Source: an uncultured Oxalobacter sp.
Lineage (GTDB): Bacteria; Pseudomonadota; Gammaproteobacteria; Burkholderiales; Burkholderiaceae_D
Reading direction: 5' to 3'
DNA: 64,000 nucleotides
NCBI GenBank assembly: GCA_934401755.1
Contig: CAKRSU010000004.1
Span: forward strand, 29,308 to 93,307
This document shows, piece by piece, positions 1-8,817 of the stretch. How positions within the stretch are numbered: position 1 is the first letter of the stretch; each line of letters begins with the position of its first letter. The position numbers were made by a program, and so were the translations under genes. A model generated the notes under the pieces. It was not told the origin of the DNA. It saw only the letters and a list, made by a program, of their open reading frames with translations, and did not search any database.

Positions 1-278
1 CACCTAGCATTGCAGAAATCTATGCAATACTCCGAGAACATCTTGAATCACATTATGCTTTTTATGGAGAACATATCGGCGTACGTACCGCACGCAAACA
101 TATTAGCTGGTATTCACGCTTATTACCTAAAGGTGAGGTATTGAGACAACAAGCAAACCAGGTAGATTCATGTAAAAAACAATTGAAAGTCATAGATTGT
201 TTCTTTACCTCTCTACTTGAACGAGACGAACGGTTACAATATGAAAAGATTTACCCTATTGGATATCTGGCGAACTGA
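1..278 (+). CDS. dusB: tRNA-dihydrouridine synthase B, C-terminal part (cut by window edge)
   Basis: Only the last 91 codons are present, read in frame from base 3 to a TGA at 276-278. The translation holds a helical block with SHYAFYGEHIGVRTARKHI followed by SWYSRLLP, which resembles the C-terminal tRNA-binding helical domain of DusB (ARKHxxWY is typical). DusB is an FMN enzyme that reduces uridine to dihydrouridine in tRNA D-loops. fis starts 28 bases downstream on the same strand, and dusB-fis is a classic conserved pair, which supports the call. The FMN-binding barrel lies outside the window, so its catalytic residues cannot be checked. Confidence 0.85.
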   Translation, partial: PSIAEIYAILREHLESHYAFYGEHIGVRTARKHISWYSRLLPKGEVLRQQANQVDSCKKQLKVIDCFFTSLLERDERLQYEKIYPIGYLAN

Positions 279-306
279 TAGCACAGTTTAAATCGGGATA
301 CGGAAG

Positions 307-555
307 ATGAGCAAAGAACATATTCAGGATGTTGTTAAACGAAGTCTGATGGAATATTTTAAGGATCTGGATGGACAAAAACCGACTAATGTCTACGATA
401 TGATCATCAAAACTGTCGAAAAACCGATCCTGATGGTAGTGATGGAACAAGCCGGTTTTATACAGTCTCATGCTGCGCAAATGTTAGGGATCAACCGGAA
501 TACTCTTAGAAAAAAACTGGCAGAACACGATCTACTTGATCAAGATTCGCTATAA
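307..555 (+). CDS. fis: Fis-family nucleoid-associated DNA-binding protein
   Basis: An 82-residue protein, somewhat shorter than the 98-residue E. coli Fis. The C-terminal half carries the Fis helix-turn-helix signature: the QAGFIQSHAAQMLGINRNTLRKKL block at about residues 47-71, where GINRNTLRKKL is the recognition helix region. Fis bends DNA and modulates growth-phase transcription, recombination and replication. A GGAAG ribosome site lies just before the ATG. It follows dusB and precedes purH by 36 bases, the usual betaproteobacterial order dusB-fis-purH, so the three are probably co-transcribed. The N-terminal arm is short, as in other betaproteobacterial versions. Confidence 0.93.
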   Translation: MSKEHIQDVVKRSLMEYFKDLDGQKPTNVYDMIIKTVEKPILMVVMEQAGFIQSHAAQMLGINRNTLRKKLAEHDLLDQDSL

Positions 556-591
556 AAATTTCGATTATCTATTTTAGTTTAGGTTTTTATC

Positions 592-2157
592 ATGACTCGA
601 TATGCTTTGATTTCTGTCTCTGATAAGACAGGTATTATTGAATTTGCTAAAGCGTTGGTTGCGATGGATACTATTATTTTATCCACTGGTGGCACCGCTG
701 ACTTACTTCAGAAAAATGATATTCCCGTTACTGAAGTGGCTAGCTACACGGGATTTCCTGAAATGTTAGATGGCCGTGTAAAAACACTTCATCCAAAAAT
801 CCATGGTGGTATTCTTGCAAGACGAGACTTACCTGAACATATGCAAGCTTTAAAACAACATGGCATCAATACAATCGATATCGTCGTCGTTAACTTATAT
901 CCATTTCAACAAACGATTGCAAAAAACGACTGCACATTAGAAGACGCTATTGAAAATATTGATATTGGCGGTCCTGCAATGTTGCGCTCTGCCGCTAAAA
1001 ATTGGAAAGATGTTGCGGTTATTTGCAATCCTAAAGATTATGCTGATGTCATTGCTGAAATGCAAAAAAATCAGGGGATGCTTTCTACTGAGACTCGTTT
1101 TCAACTCATGGTCAAAACGTTTTCCCATACCGCAGCGTACGACGGTGCCATTGCAAATTATATGTCCAGTCTAAACACTGACAAAAATGCTCAAAACCGT
1201 AAGGTTTATCCCGAAATTTTGAATTTACAATTAGAAAAAATGCAAGACCTGCGTTACGGAGAAAATCCTCACCAGTCCGCTGCATTTTACCGTGAAAAAA
1301 ATATGCCTCATGGCGCATTAGCAAGTTATAAACAACTTCAAGGTAAAGAATTATCATATAACAATATCGCTGATTCTGATGCAGCTTGGGAATGCGTTAA
1401 AAGCTTCAATGAACCTGCCTGCGTTATTATTAAACACGCCAATCCTTGTGGCGTTGCCGTTGGAGAAAATTTACTTGATGCCTATACAAAAGCATTAAAA
1501 ACGGATCCACAAGCGGCTTTCGGAGGAATTATTGCATTTAATGGTGAATTGGATAAACAAACGGCAGAAGAAGTTGCCAAATTATTTGTTGAAGTATTAA
1601 TCGCGCCACACTTCACTGAAGAAGCAAAAAACATCTTTAATCGTAAGAAAAATTTGCGTTTACTGGAAATTCCTCTTGGGAAACAGACAAATACTTACGA
1701 AATGAAACGAATTGGCGGAGGGATGCTTGTTCAATCTGTTGATACTGCTGAAACTCAAGCAGATAACCTCAAAACTGTCACAAAAGTAACCCCAACACAG
1801 CAACAAATTGATGACATGTTGTTTGCTTATAAGATTGTGAAATTTGTAAAATCTAATGCGATCGTCTTCTGTGGTAATGGCATGACATTAGGCATTGGTG
1901 CAGGACAAGTCAGCCGAGTTGACTCTGCCCGTACGGCAACGATGAAAGCCGCTCAAGCCGGCCTTTCACTAAAAGATTCTGTTGTTGCTTCTGATGCGTT
2001 CTTTCCTTTCCGTGATGGTCTAGATATTGCAGCAGAAGCGGGAGCAAAAGCAGTCATTCAACCTGGTGGATCTGTCCGAGACCAAGAAGTCATTGATGCA
2101 GCGGATGAACATGGCATCACGATGGTTTTTACAGGAACTCGCCACTTCCGCCATTAA
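592..2157 (+). CDS. purH: Bifunctional AICAR transformylase / IMP cyclohydrolase
   Basis: A 521-residue protein of full family length that catalyses the last two steps of purine synthesis. It formylates AICAR with 10-formyl-tetrahydrofolate, then closes the ring to IMP. The N-terminal MGS-like cyclohydrolase domain (about residues 1-150) contains STGGTADLL and [15 protein letters not shown]. The C-terminal transformylase part contains [34 protein letters not shown] and the end motif [11 protein letters not shown]. It sits between fis and ruvC in the standard order. Its one-carbon donor can be supplied by the formate-tetrahydrofolate ligase encoded near the end of this window. Confidence 0.98.
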   Translation: MTRYALISVSDKTGIIEFAKALVAMDTIILSTGGTADLLQKNDIPVTEVASYTGFPEMLDGRVKTLHPKIHGGILARRDLPEHMQALKQHGINTIDIVVVNLYPFQQTIAKNDCTLEDAIENIDIGGPAMLRSAAKNWKDVAVICNPKDYADVIAEMQKNQGMLSTETRFQLMVKTFSHTAAYDGAIANYMSSLNTDKNAQNRKVYPEILNLQLEKMQDLRYGENPHQSAAFYREKNMPHGALASYKQLQGKELSYNNIADSDAAWECVKSFNEPACVIIKHANPCGVAVGENLLDAYTKALKTDPQAAFGGIIAFNGELDKQTAEEVAKLFVEVLIAPHFTEEAKNIFNRKKNLRLLEIPLGKQTNTYEMKRIGGGMLVQSVDTAETQADNLKTVTKVTPTQQQIDDMLFAYKIVKFVKSNAIVFCGNGMTLGIGAGQVSRVDSARTATMKAAQAGLSLKDSVVASDAFFPFRDGLDIAAEAGAKAVIQPGGSVRDQEVIDAADEHGITMVFTGTRHFRH

Positions 2158-2220
2158 TTGAATGCCATTCACAAGGATTAACTCATATGCAATACGTTAT
2201 CAATTGATATAGGGAGCATC

Positions 2221-2766
2221 ATGAGAATCCTTGGCATTGATCCTGGATTACGTACAACAGGCTTTGGCGTTATTGATAAAACCGGCAATCAATTAAAGTA
2301 TATTGCTTCAGGAACCGTAAAAACACCAACTGATGCTGGACTCCCCATACGATTAAAAACAATCTTCCAAGGGGTAACTGAAATTATTCATACCTATCGA
2401 CCAGATTGTAGTGCCATTGAAAAAGTTTTCGTTAACGTCAATCCTCAATCCACTTTAATGCTCGGACAAGCCCGAGGCACTGCCATCAGTGCTCTTGTTG
2501 CCGCCGAACTTGAAGTTTATGAATTTACAGCACTGCAAATAAAACAAGCTGTCGTTGGACATGGAAAAGCGGATAAAGGACAAGTTCAAGAAATGGTTCG
2601 GCGCTTATTATCATTACCAGGAACGCCAGGATCTGATGCCTCTGATGCATTAGGGGCTGCAATTTGTCATGCTCATGGATTAGATACCATTCGTACACTG
2701 GAACGAGCCGCATCATTAGGTCCTCGCGGTTCTTTTAGCATTCGACGAGGCAGATTGATTCGCTAA
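2221..2766 (+). CDS. ruvC: Holliday junction resolvase RuvC
   Basis: A 181-residue endonuclease that cuts Holliday junctions symmetrically, working with RuvAB in recombination repair. The start [18 protein letters not shown] carries the first catalytic aspartate (D7). [39 protein letters not shown] and the acidic [13 protein letters not shown] give the remaining active-site carboxylates of the RNase H-like fold. The last ~20 residues are basic and rich in Arg. It is the first gene of a tight ruvC-ruvA-ruvB run (38-base gap to ruvA), all on the plus strand and downstream of purH. Confidence 0.97.
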   Translation: MRILGIDPGLRTTGFGVIDKTGNQLKYIASGTVKTPTDAGLPIRLKTIFQGVTEIIHTYRPDCSAIEKVFVNVNPQSTLMLGQARGTAISALVAAELEVYEFTALQIKQAVVGHGKADKGQVQEMVRRLLSLPGTPGSDASDALGAAICHAHGLDTIRTLERAASLGPRGSFSIRRGRLIR

Positions 2767-2804
2767 TTGGCTTTTAACTCGTTGATTTTTATGGAAAATA
2801 CAAA

Positions 2805-3386
2805 ATGATAGGCTGTATCCAAGGAACCCTGCTTGAAAAAAATCCACCTCAAATTCTTGTGGACTGTCATGGTGTAGGATATGAAATAGATGTACCAATG
2901 AGCACATTTTATAATCTGCCTGCATTAAACGAAACTATCAAATTATTTACACATTTAGCCATTCGAGAAGATGCTCATGTGCTATATGGTTTTGGTACAT
3001 TAGATGAGCGTACGCTCTTTCGGCAACTTATCAAAATTACAGGGATAGGTGCTCGTACAGCTTTAGCTCTTCTTTCAGGGATTTCTGCCAATGAAATGAC
3101 TGAAATCGTTGCAATGCAAGATACCGTTCGACTTTGCCGAATTCCGGGCATTGGAAAAAAAACAGCCGAACGCTTACTCCTTGAACTCAAAGGCAAATTG
3201 AATACCTCTGCTATAGCGAATACGATTTCTGCTTCATCCAATATTAATCAAATCGATATTAAGAATGCTTTATTAGCATTAGGTTACTCTGAAAAAGAAA
3301 TGCTACTTGCTATAAAACAAATACCCGCTGATTGTAATGTTTCAGATGGCATTAAAATGGCATTAAAAATCCTTTCCAAAAGTTAA
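2805..3386 (+). CDS. ruvA: Holliday junction helicase subunit RuvA
   Basis: A 193-residue protein that binds the four-way junction and loads the RuvB motor. The N-terminal OB domain begins [15 protein letters not shown] and includes [13 protein letters not shown]. Two helix-hairpin-helix elements follow: [18 protein letters not shown] and [20 protein letters not shown]. The C-terminal domain III ([19 protein letters not shown]), which contacts RuvB, is intact. It lies 32 bases before ruvB. Length and domain order match the family, with nothing unusual. Confidence 0.97.
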   Translation: MIGCIQGTLLEKNPPQILVDCHGVGYEIDVPMSTFYNLPALNETIKLFTHLAIREDAHVLYGFGTLDERTLFRQLIKITGIGARTALALLSGISANEMTEIVAMQDTVRLCRIPGIGKKTAERLLLELKGKLNTSAIANTISASSNINQIDIKNALLALGYSEKEMLLAIKQIPADCNVSDGIKMALKILSKS

Positions 3387-3418
3387 TAGCATGGTGAATC
3401 ATTTAAAATAGGATTTTC

Positions 3419-4489
3419 ATGAGCATACAAACGGATCATTTTAGCGAAAAACGCATCATTAACGCAGAACCGGTTTCTTCAAATGAAGAAGCAGTTGAAC
3501 GGGCCTTGCGTCCAAAATATCTTCACGAATATGTTGGACAAAAAAAAGCCCGAGAACAATTGGAGATTTTCATTGCTGCAGCGAAGAAACGACAAGAGGC
3601 ATTGGATCATACTCTGCTCTTTGGACCTCCAGGATTGGGAAAAACGACTTTAGCACACATTATTGCTCGAGAAATGGGCGTTAATCTTCGACAAACTTCG
3701 GGCCCTGTCTTAGAACGCCCTGGCGATTTAGCCGCTATCCTCACGAATCTAGAAGCAAATGATGTACTTTTTATCGATGAAATTCATCGAATGTCCCCTG
3801 TTGTTGAAGAAATTCTCTATCCTGCTTTAGAAGATTACCAAATTGATATTCTAATTGGCGAAGGCCCCGCCGCACGTTCTGTTAAACTAGACTTACAGCC
3901 ATTTACATTAATTGGTGCCACAACGCGTGCAGGAATGCTGACAAACCCACTACGTGATCGATTTGGGGTTGTTGCACGGCTTGAATTTTATGATACGGAT
4001 GATCTCACTCAAATCGTTACTCGTAGTGCAATGCTACTTAAAGCGCCCATTATTGAAGAAGGCGCACGAGAAATTGCTAAACGAGCAAGAGGAACCCCCC
4101 GTATCGCTAATCGGCTATTACGTCGAGTCAGAGATTATGCTGAAGTACGTGGTACCGGTGAAATTACCCGCGAAATAGCTGATGCTGCCTTACAGATATT
4201 AGACGTTGATCCGGTTGGTTTCGATCTTATGGATAGAAAATTGCTTGAAGCCGTTCTTTTTAAATTTGGTGGTGGTCCCGTTGGGATTACTAATCTTGCG
4301 GCTGCAATCGGAGAAGAAGTTGATACAATTGAAGACGTTTTAGAGCCTTATCTCATCCAACAAGGCTTCCTACAACGTACTCCACGAGGAAGAATTGCAA
4401 CAACAGCAACTTATCGTCATTTTGGTATCACCCCTCCTTCACAAAACAGTTCCAATAACCTTAATCTCTGGGACAATATTAATGATTAA
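3419..4489 (+). CDS. ruvB: Holliday junction branch-migration motor RuvB
   Basis: A 356-residue AAA+ ATPase forming the hexameric ring that drives branch migration with RuvA. It shows Walker A GPPGLGKT, Walker [11 protein letters not shown], sensor 1 [11 protein letters not shown], arginine-finger region LRDRFG and sensor 2 [13 protein letters not shown]. The C-terminal winged helix includes [17 protein letters not shown] and ends in [16 protein letters not shown]. The stop TAA overlaps the start of the next NUDIX gene by 8 bases (ATGATTAA arrangement), so translation of the two is probably coupled. Confidence 0.98.
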   Translation: MSIQTDHFSEKRIINAEPVSSNEEAVERALRPKYLHEYVGQKKAREQLEIFIAAAKKRQEALDHTLLFGPPGLGKTTLAHIIAREMGVNLRQTSGPVLERPGDLAAILTNLEANDVLFIDEIHRMSPVVEEILYPALEDYQIDILIGEGPAARSVKLDLQPFTLIGATTRAGMLTNPLRDRFGVVARLEFYDTDDLTQIVTRSAMLLKAPIIEEGAREIAKRARGTPRIANRLLRRVRDYAEVRGTGEITREIADAALQILDVDPVGFDLMDRKLLEAVLFKFGGGPVGITNLAAAIGEEVDTIEDVLEPYLIQQGFLQRTPRGRIATTATYRHFGITPPSQNSSNNLNLWDNIND

Positions 4490-4886
4490 TTCTCCTTCAA
4501 TTATTGATGTTGCTGTTGGAATCCTTCTCCAATCTAATGGCAAAATATTACTTGCCCAACGGCCTAAAGGCAAAATATATGCTGGGTATTGGGAATTTCC
4601 AGGCGGAAAAATCGAAAAAGGAGAAACGGTACAACAAGCTCTAACACGAGAATTGCAAGAAGAATTAGGAATTACTGTCCTATCTTCACAAGCATGGTGC
4701 TGCATGGAACATACCTATTCACACGCTCATGTTAGATTGCATTGTTTTATTGTTACTGATTGGCAAGGCAACCCAACACCTTGTGAAAGTCAAATATTAC
4801 AATGGCAAAACTATCCCATCAATGTTACGCCTTTGCTTCCAGCAACAATACCACTTTGCTCATGGCTTCATAATTGGCTACTTTGA
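4482..4886 (+). CDS. mutT: MutT-type NUDIX pyrophosphohydrolase
   Basis: A 134-residue protein whose NUDIX box reads [24 protein letters not shown] in two adjoining stretches (about residues 42-65). The preceding [19 protein letters not shown] is characteristic of MutT, which removes 8-oxo-dGTP from the nucleotide pool. I chose the ATG at 4482, inside the ruvB stop region, because the NUDIX domain begins right after it (IDVAVGILL). An upstream in-frame ATG at 4395 lies wholly within ruvB. Coupling to ruvB gives a DNA-maintenance operon. Substrate preference is inferred from the family motif, so a related NTP pyrophosphatase remains possible. Confidence 0.85.
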   Translation: MINSPSIIDVAVGILLQSNGKILLAQRPKGKIYAGYWEFPGGKIEKGETVQQALTRELQEELGITVLSSQAWCCMEHTYSHAHVRLHCFIVTDWQGNPTPCESQILQWQNYPINVTPLLPATIPLCSWLHNWLL

Positions 4887-4955
4887 TGAAGTCTTCTACT
4901 TAACTTTTTTTGAATACATGCTAGAATGCTCGTTTAAAAATCAGGAGATTTTGTA

Positions 4956-5270
4956 ATGATCATTGAACTGGTCGATATTTTAATTCAACCTGGTAAACAG
5001 GATGAATTCGATAAGGCCATCATACATGGCATAAATACTTATATTGCTCAAACACCAGGCTTTTTAGGATACCGTATCGGAAAATCCATTGAATCACCGG
5101 AGCGTTATGTTTTACAAAACTATTGGGCAACACTTGAAAACCATACCATTGATTTTCGTGGATCACCAAACTTTTTAGAATGGCGAAGTGTTGTCGGCCC
5201 ATTTTTTGCTCGCCCTCCATTAGTTGAGCATTTGATAATTTCAGATGAAAAAAACATCGCTCAGTCATAA
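4956..5270 (+). CDS. Antibiotic biosynthesis monooxygenase (ABM) domain protein
   Basis: A 104-residue single-domain protein with the ferredoxin-like ABM fold pattern. It starts with a strand (IIELVDILIQPGK), then a helix with an alternating pattern, GFLGYRIGKSIESPERYVLQNYWAT and a terminal strand VEHLIISDE. Members include heme-degrading and quinol monooxygenases, but many have no known substrate. An AGGAG ribosome site precedes the ATG (CAGGAGATTTTGTA then ATG). It lies between mutT and tRNA-Leu on the plus strand. No residues seen here fix a reaction, so function is left open. Confidence 0.75.
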   Translation: MIIELVDILIQPGKQDEFDKAIIHGINTYIAQTPGFLGYRIGKSIESPERYVLQNYWATLENHTIDFRGSPNFLEWRSVVGPFFARPPLVEHLIISDEKNIAQS

Positions 5271-5287
5271 ATTTATACGATCTTATC

Positions 5288-5316
5288 TTGCTTATATTTT
5301 CAAAATAAGAGATAAT
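5288..5316 (+). promoter_or_regulatory. Promoter of tRNA-Leu(CAA)
   Basis: A TTGCTT -35 element (5288-5293) and a GATAAT -10 element (5311-5316) are separated by 17 bases and end 11 bases before the mature tRNA 5' end. The spacing is ideal for sigma-70. Predicted from sequence only. Confidence 0.6.
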
Positions 5317-5327
5317 ATAAAGATGTC

Positions 5328-5414
5328 GCCGGGGTGGCGAAATTGGTAGACGCAGCAGACTCAAAATCTGCCGGTAGAGATACTGTGCCGGTTCGATTCC
5401 GGCTCCCGGCACCA
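5328..5414 (+). tRNA. tRNA-Leu (anticodon CAA)
   Basis: An 87-base class II tRNA with encoded CCA. The acceptor GCCGGGG pairs with TCCCGGC (one G-U). The anticodon stem GCAGA/TCTGC encloses the loop CTCAAAA, anticodon CAA, which reads UUG codons. A long variable arm and the T-loop GGTTCGATTCC are present. It is followed by a hairpin plus T-run that should end transcription. Confidence 0.97.
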
Positions 5415-5458
5415 CGACATAAAAATAAAATACCTCGAATTCCAACAAGATTCATTAG

Positions 5459-5484
5459 AAACAACGCTTTACGCGTTGTTTTTT
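5459..5484 (+). terminator. Rho-independent terminator after tRNA-Leu
   Basis: The arms AAACAACGC (5459-5467) and GCGTTGTTT (5473-5481) are perfectly complementary around a five-base loop, and the 3' arm runs into a T tract (5479-5484). Confidence 0.8.
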
Positions 5485-5589
5485 ATTGCTTGCGTTTTCA
5501 AAATAAATCGAAATACCTCATAATTTTTATACATCAAGGGCGCACTATTGCCTCACGAAAAGGCGCACGGAACGAGCAGAGGTAATAAT

Positions 5590-5770
5590 GGGCTCTACAC
5601 CAAAAAGAGGGGCAGGCTCCATTCCAAACCATTCAATTAATCGTTAATAATATTCTAAAACAACATATAACAAACATCTATTAATGACCACAGAGGACTC
5701 TAACTCTTAAACGATAGTTCTCAAAGTTTCTAAAGCCATAAGCTCTTCTTTAAATGAGTTTCATCTTATG
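5590..5770 (-). pseudogene. Decayed C-terminal end of an ISL3-type transposase
   Basis: On the minus strand from about 5767 to a TAA at 5681-5683, the reading frame gives KMKLI, a TAA (5750-5752), then RRAYGFRNFENYRLRVRVL and CGH. The AYGFRNFENYRLRV block is the familiar C-terminus of ISL3-family transposases, where KLIKRR normally stands, so a single AAA to TAA change seems to have stopped the frame. Nothing upstream continues the gene: glcB and its terminator are next. About 90 bases beyond the stop, GGGCTCTACACC at 5590 could be the inward-reading terminal repeat. That last point is inference. This is a scar, not an active element. Confidence 0.65.
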
Positions 5771-5793
5771 GTAACAGCGATATAACAAAAAGA

Positions 5794-5821
5794 AACTGGA
5801 CTATCTTTCGATAGCCCAGTT
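5794..5821 (-). terminator. Terminator of glcB
   Basis: The inverted arms AACTGG-A-CTATC and GATAG-C-CCAGTT around a TTTC loop carry a single A/C mismatch. On the minus strand the hairpin is followed by TTTCTTTTTG, as expected for an intrinsic terminator 30 bases after the glcB stop. Confidence 0.8.
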
Positions 5822-5851
5822 CATACTAACTACAATGATAACAAATGATAT

Positions 5852-8053
5852 TTAGCATTTTCCGCAGCAGCATTGTCCGCAAGAGAAATATTCCTTAGCG
5901 CGCTGACGCCACATATGAAGTAATGGCTCCGTATAACCAGATGGCTGATGCAATCCTCTAAATACTAAATCAACTGCTGCGCGGAAACCTGGATTATGAG
6001 CATAATCATCAGACATTCTCTGATAACCAGGTTCATTTGCATTCTGATTATCCACAACAACAGCCATCCGTTTTAACGTATCCATAACCTGTGGAACAGT
6101 AGCAATACCATGACGTAACCAGTTCGCTAAATGCTGACTGGAAATACGGAGCGTTGCACGATCTTCCATCAATGCCGTATCTGTAATATCTGGTACTTTA
6201 GAACAGCCAACTCCCAAGTTAACCCAACGAACAACATATCCCAGTAACGACTGGCAATTATTATTCAATTCTGCTTGAATTTCCTCAGGCGTCCAACTTG
6301 GATTTGCTTCAACAGGAATTGTTAACAAATCATCTAATACGGATGGGAATGGACGTTTTGCATCCATAGCTGCCTGTGTTTCTTCAATATTAACTTGATG
6401 ATAATGCAAAGCATGTAACACGGCCGCAGTTGGAGAAGGAACCCATGCTGTATTTGCACCAGCCTGCAGATGACCAATTTTTTGTTCAATCATATCTGCC
6501 ATAAGGTCAGGTGCTGCCCACATTCCCTTACCAATTTGGGCGACACCACGCATACCGCATTCTAGCCCAACATAAACATTATTGTCTTCATAGGCCTGAA
6601 TCCATTTTGTTTTCTTCATGTCGCCCTTGCGAATCATCGGACCAGCTTCCATAGAAGTATGAATTTCATCTCCGGTACGATCTAAGAAACCCGTATTAAT
6701 GAATGCTAAACGATGAGACAATGCTTCGACACAAGCTTTCAGATTCACGGATGTACGACGTTCTTCATCCATAATCCCTAATTTAATAGTGTATTGTGGC
6801 AATCCCAACAATGCTTCAACACGATTAAAGATTTCATTAGTGAACGCACATTCCGCAGAACCATGCTGTTTCGGTTTAACTACATAAATGGAACCTTCTG
6901 TTGTACTGATCTTTGTCTTCAGATCACGCATCATGATCAAAGAAGTGATCACTCCATCCATAATCCCTTCGAAAACTTCATTATTATTTTCATCTAATAT
7001 GGAAGGATTCGTCATTAAATGACCAACATTACGGACAAAAATCAAACTACGCCCTTTTAGAGAGAACTTTTCTCCTGTTTTAACGCAGCTATATTCACGA
7101 TCAGCACTTAAACGGCGAATAAAAGTACTTCCATTTTTGGTAACACTTTCTTCAAGATCACCTTTTACAACACCCAGTAAATTATGGTAGACCAATGCCT
7201 TATCTTCTGCATCAACAGCAGTCACAGCATCTTCGCAGTCCAAGATTGTTGTTGTTGCTGATTCAACAATAATGTCACGAACACTTGCAGGATCTGTTGC
7301 ACAAACAGGGCTGTTTTTGTCAAACAGCATATCAAAATGCATGTAATTCTGTTTAAACAGTAAAGAAGTTGGTGCATCAGCAGATCCATTGATACCAATC
7401 AAACAAGAAGGATCTTTTAGAGCAGATTCCGAACCATCTTTCAAAACAACAACCAAAACCCCATTTTTTACATAGTAACGAACAGCATCCAAATGAGAAC
7501 CCGAAGTCAGTGGAATGAATTTATCTAGTAAATCACGAGCATAATCAATGACTTTCTGACCACGGATCGGATTAAATGCACCGCTACGGGTTGCACCATC
7601 TTCCTCACTAATAGCATCTGTGCCATACAATGCATCATACAAACTAACCCAACGTGCATTGACCGCATTTAAAACATAACGCGCATTAGTCAATGGAACA
7701 ACAAGCTGAGGCCCACCTTGTGTTGAAACTTCATGATCAATATTTTTCGGATCAATCGTGACATTTTCAGGGACAGGTTCCAAATAGCCAATTTTGCGTA
7801 AGAATGCCTTATAGCCTTCCATATCCGTGACAGGACCAGGATTGAGTCGATGCCAGATATCTAATTCTTCTTGCAAACGATCACGCACGGCAAGAAGTTC
7901 AACATTCTTTGGCGTCAAATCATGCACAATCGCATCAAAGCCACGCCAGAAATCATCACTTTTGATTCCTGTACCAGGCAAGGCTTCATCTTCAATAAAA
8001 CGATATAAAGGTTCAGCTACCTTCAAACGATAGCATTGTTTACGTTCAGTCAT
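5852..8053 (-). CDS. glcB: Malate synthase G with cysteine-rich C-terminal tail
   Basis: A 733-residue enzyme that condenses glyoxylate with acetyl-CoA to malate, slightly longer than the usual ~723-residue form G. Family landmarks include TTTILDCEDAVTAVDAEDK, SLKGRSLIFVRNVGHLMT, FINTGFLDRTGDEIHTSMEAG (split here by the 20-residue limit: FINTGFLDRTGDEIH then TSMEAG) and GMWAAPDLMADMI, which carries the catalytic aspartate. The last nine residues are CGQCCCGKC, five cysteines that I do not associate with this family. No other glyoxylate-pathway gene is adjacent. In an oxalate degrader, glyoxylate arises from oxalyl-CoA reduction, so GlcB may feed carbon from oxalate into malate. Confidence 0.95.
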   Translation of the reverse strand: MTERKQCYRLKVAEPLYRFIEDEALPGTGIKSDDFWRGFDAIVHDLTPKNVELLAVRDRLQEELDIWHRLNPGPVTDMEGYKAFLRKIGYLEPVPENVTIDPKNIDHEVSTQGGPQLVVPLTNARYVLNAVNARWVSLYDALYGTDAISEEDGATRSGAFNPIRGQKVIDYARDLLDKFIPLTSGSHLDAVRYYVKNGVLVVVLKDGSESALKDPSCLIGINGSADAPTSLLFKQNYMHFDMLFDKNSPVCATDPASVRDIIVESATTTILDCEDAVTAVDAEDKALVYHNLLGVVKGDLEESVTKNGSTFIRRLSADREYSCVKTGEKFSLKGRSLIFVRNVGHLMTNPSILDENNNEVFEGIMDGVITSLIMMRDLKTKISTTEGSIYVVKPKQHGSAECAFTNEIFNRVEALLGLPQYTIKLGIMDEERRTSVNLKACVEALSHRLAFINTGFLDRTGDEIHTSMEAGPMIRKGDMKKTKWIQAYEDNNVYVGLECGMRGVAQIGKGMWAAPDLMADMIEQKIGHLQAGANTAWVPSPTAAVLHALHYHQVNIEETQAAMDAKRPFPSVLDDLLTIPVEANPSWTPEEIQAELNNNCQSLLGYVVRWVNLGVGCSKVPDITDTALMEDRATLRISSQHLANWLRHGIATVPQVMDTLKRMAVVVDNQNANEPGYQRMSDDYAHNPGFRAAVDLVFRGLHQPSGYTEPLLHMWRQRAKEYFSCGQCCCGKC

Positions 8054-8455
8054 TTCTTCTTTATCAATTTATATTTGAGACAACTTTTAGACAGCCGAGT
8101 CCCGTTCCAAACTTTATTAAGAAACTGACACGGAAGAATGTATTCAAACATTCTGTGTGCGCAAAAAAAGCTGGCCTGATGGTTGACCATAAGCCAACAA
8201 GGGTAAAGACATCTTGCGTTGTCAATACAGTGTACTATTTACCCAATCAAACCTTATTTTTGTGCAAATAAGGTTCACATACGCAAAGAGAAGGGTTACT
8301 TCTTCCAAATCACACTAAATAATATCAATAAAGCGGATAGACATCATCCATTTTTTTCCAAAATGTGTCATTTCAGCGCAAAAATACTGGAAATTACAAC
8401 TTTTCGCAATAACATAACAATTTGGCAAACTTTCCTAAAAAGAAAACTACGACAA
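8054..8455. other. Intergenic region upstream of glcB
   Basis: About 400 AT-rich bases between glcB and a small membrane-protein gene. I see no coding signature. The notable element is the perfect inverted repeat at 8250-8275, listed separately. The glcB promoter must lie here, reading leftwards, but no convincing -35/-10 pair stood out. Confidence 0.5.
8250..8275. repeat. Perfect 10-bp inverted repeat upstream of glcB
   Basis: AACCTTATTT (8250-8259) and AAATAAGGTT (8266-8275) are exact reverse complements around TTGTGC. No T-run follows on either strand, so it is not a normal terminator. It lies about 200 bases upstream of the glcB start and could be an operator. Function is unknown. Confidence 0.55.
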
Positions 8456-8659
8456 TCAATCTTTCATCCTACCAAAATGTTTGAGTGCTTTTAAAGCAAC
8501 CCATCCTACAATGGCTGTTACAAAAGCCCCATCTAATAACCACTGATGAACACCTTCTCCAGTCAATCCATATTCATAAAAACGGAAAGACATCACACCA
8601 AATCCGACCAATACTGAACCAAAAAATACTTCCCATTTTGAAAATCTTCTATTTTTCAT
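8456..8659 (-). CDS. Small predicted two-helix membrane protein
   Basis: A 67-residue protein that I do not recognise. After a basic start (MKNRRFSKW) there is a hydrophobic stretch EVFFGSVLVGFGVMSF (about residues 10-25), then a polar loop with YEYGLTGEGVHQW, a second stretch LLDGAFVTAIVGWVAL (about 41-56), and a basic end KALKHFGRMKD. The charges predict both ends in the cytoplasm. A weak CAGGT ribosome site precedes the ATG. The clean membrane topology and its position in the gap between glcB and relA on the same strand support a real gene, but there is no independent evidence of expression. Confidence 0.55.
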   Translation of the reverse strand: MKNRRFSKWEVFFGSVLVGFGVMSFRFYEYGLTGEGVHQWLLDGAFVTAIVGWVALKALKHFGRMKD

Positions 8660-8817
8660 TGCAATACCTGCAAAACTACTCTCAATGAGAATCTATCTAT
8701 TCGCAAAATGCGACTATATCATGACTTTTATGACTCACATACAAACGCGAATGACAACCTACTCTCAATTTTTCTCAAAATATACTTAATAAGACTATTT
8801 TTTTAAAACTAACTCCG

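Noticed and set aside
5020..5448. Minus-strand open frame covering the ABM gene and tRNA-Leu
   Set aside because: It runs across the tRNA gene, including a translated tRNA segment that often creates false proteins (GAGIEPAQ-like), so it is not coding.
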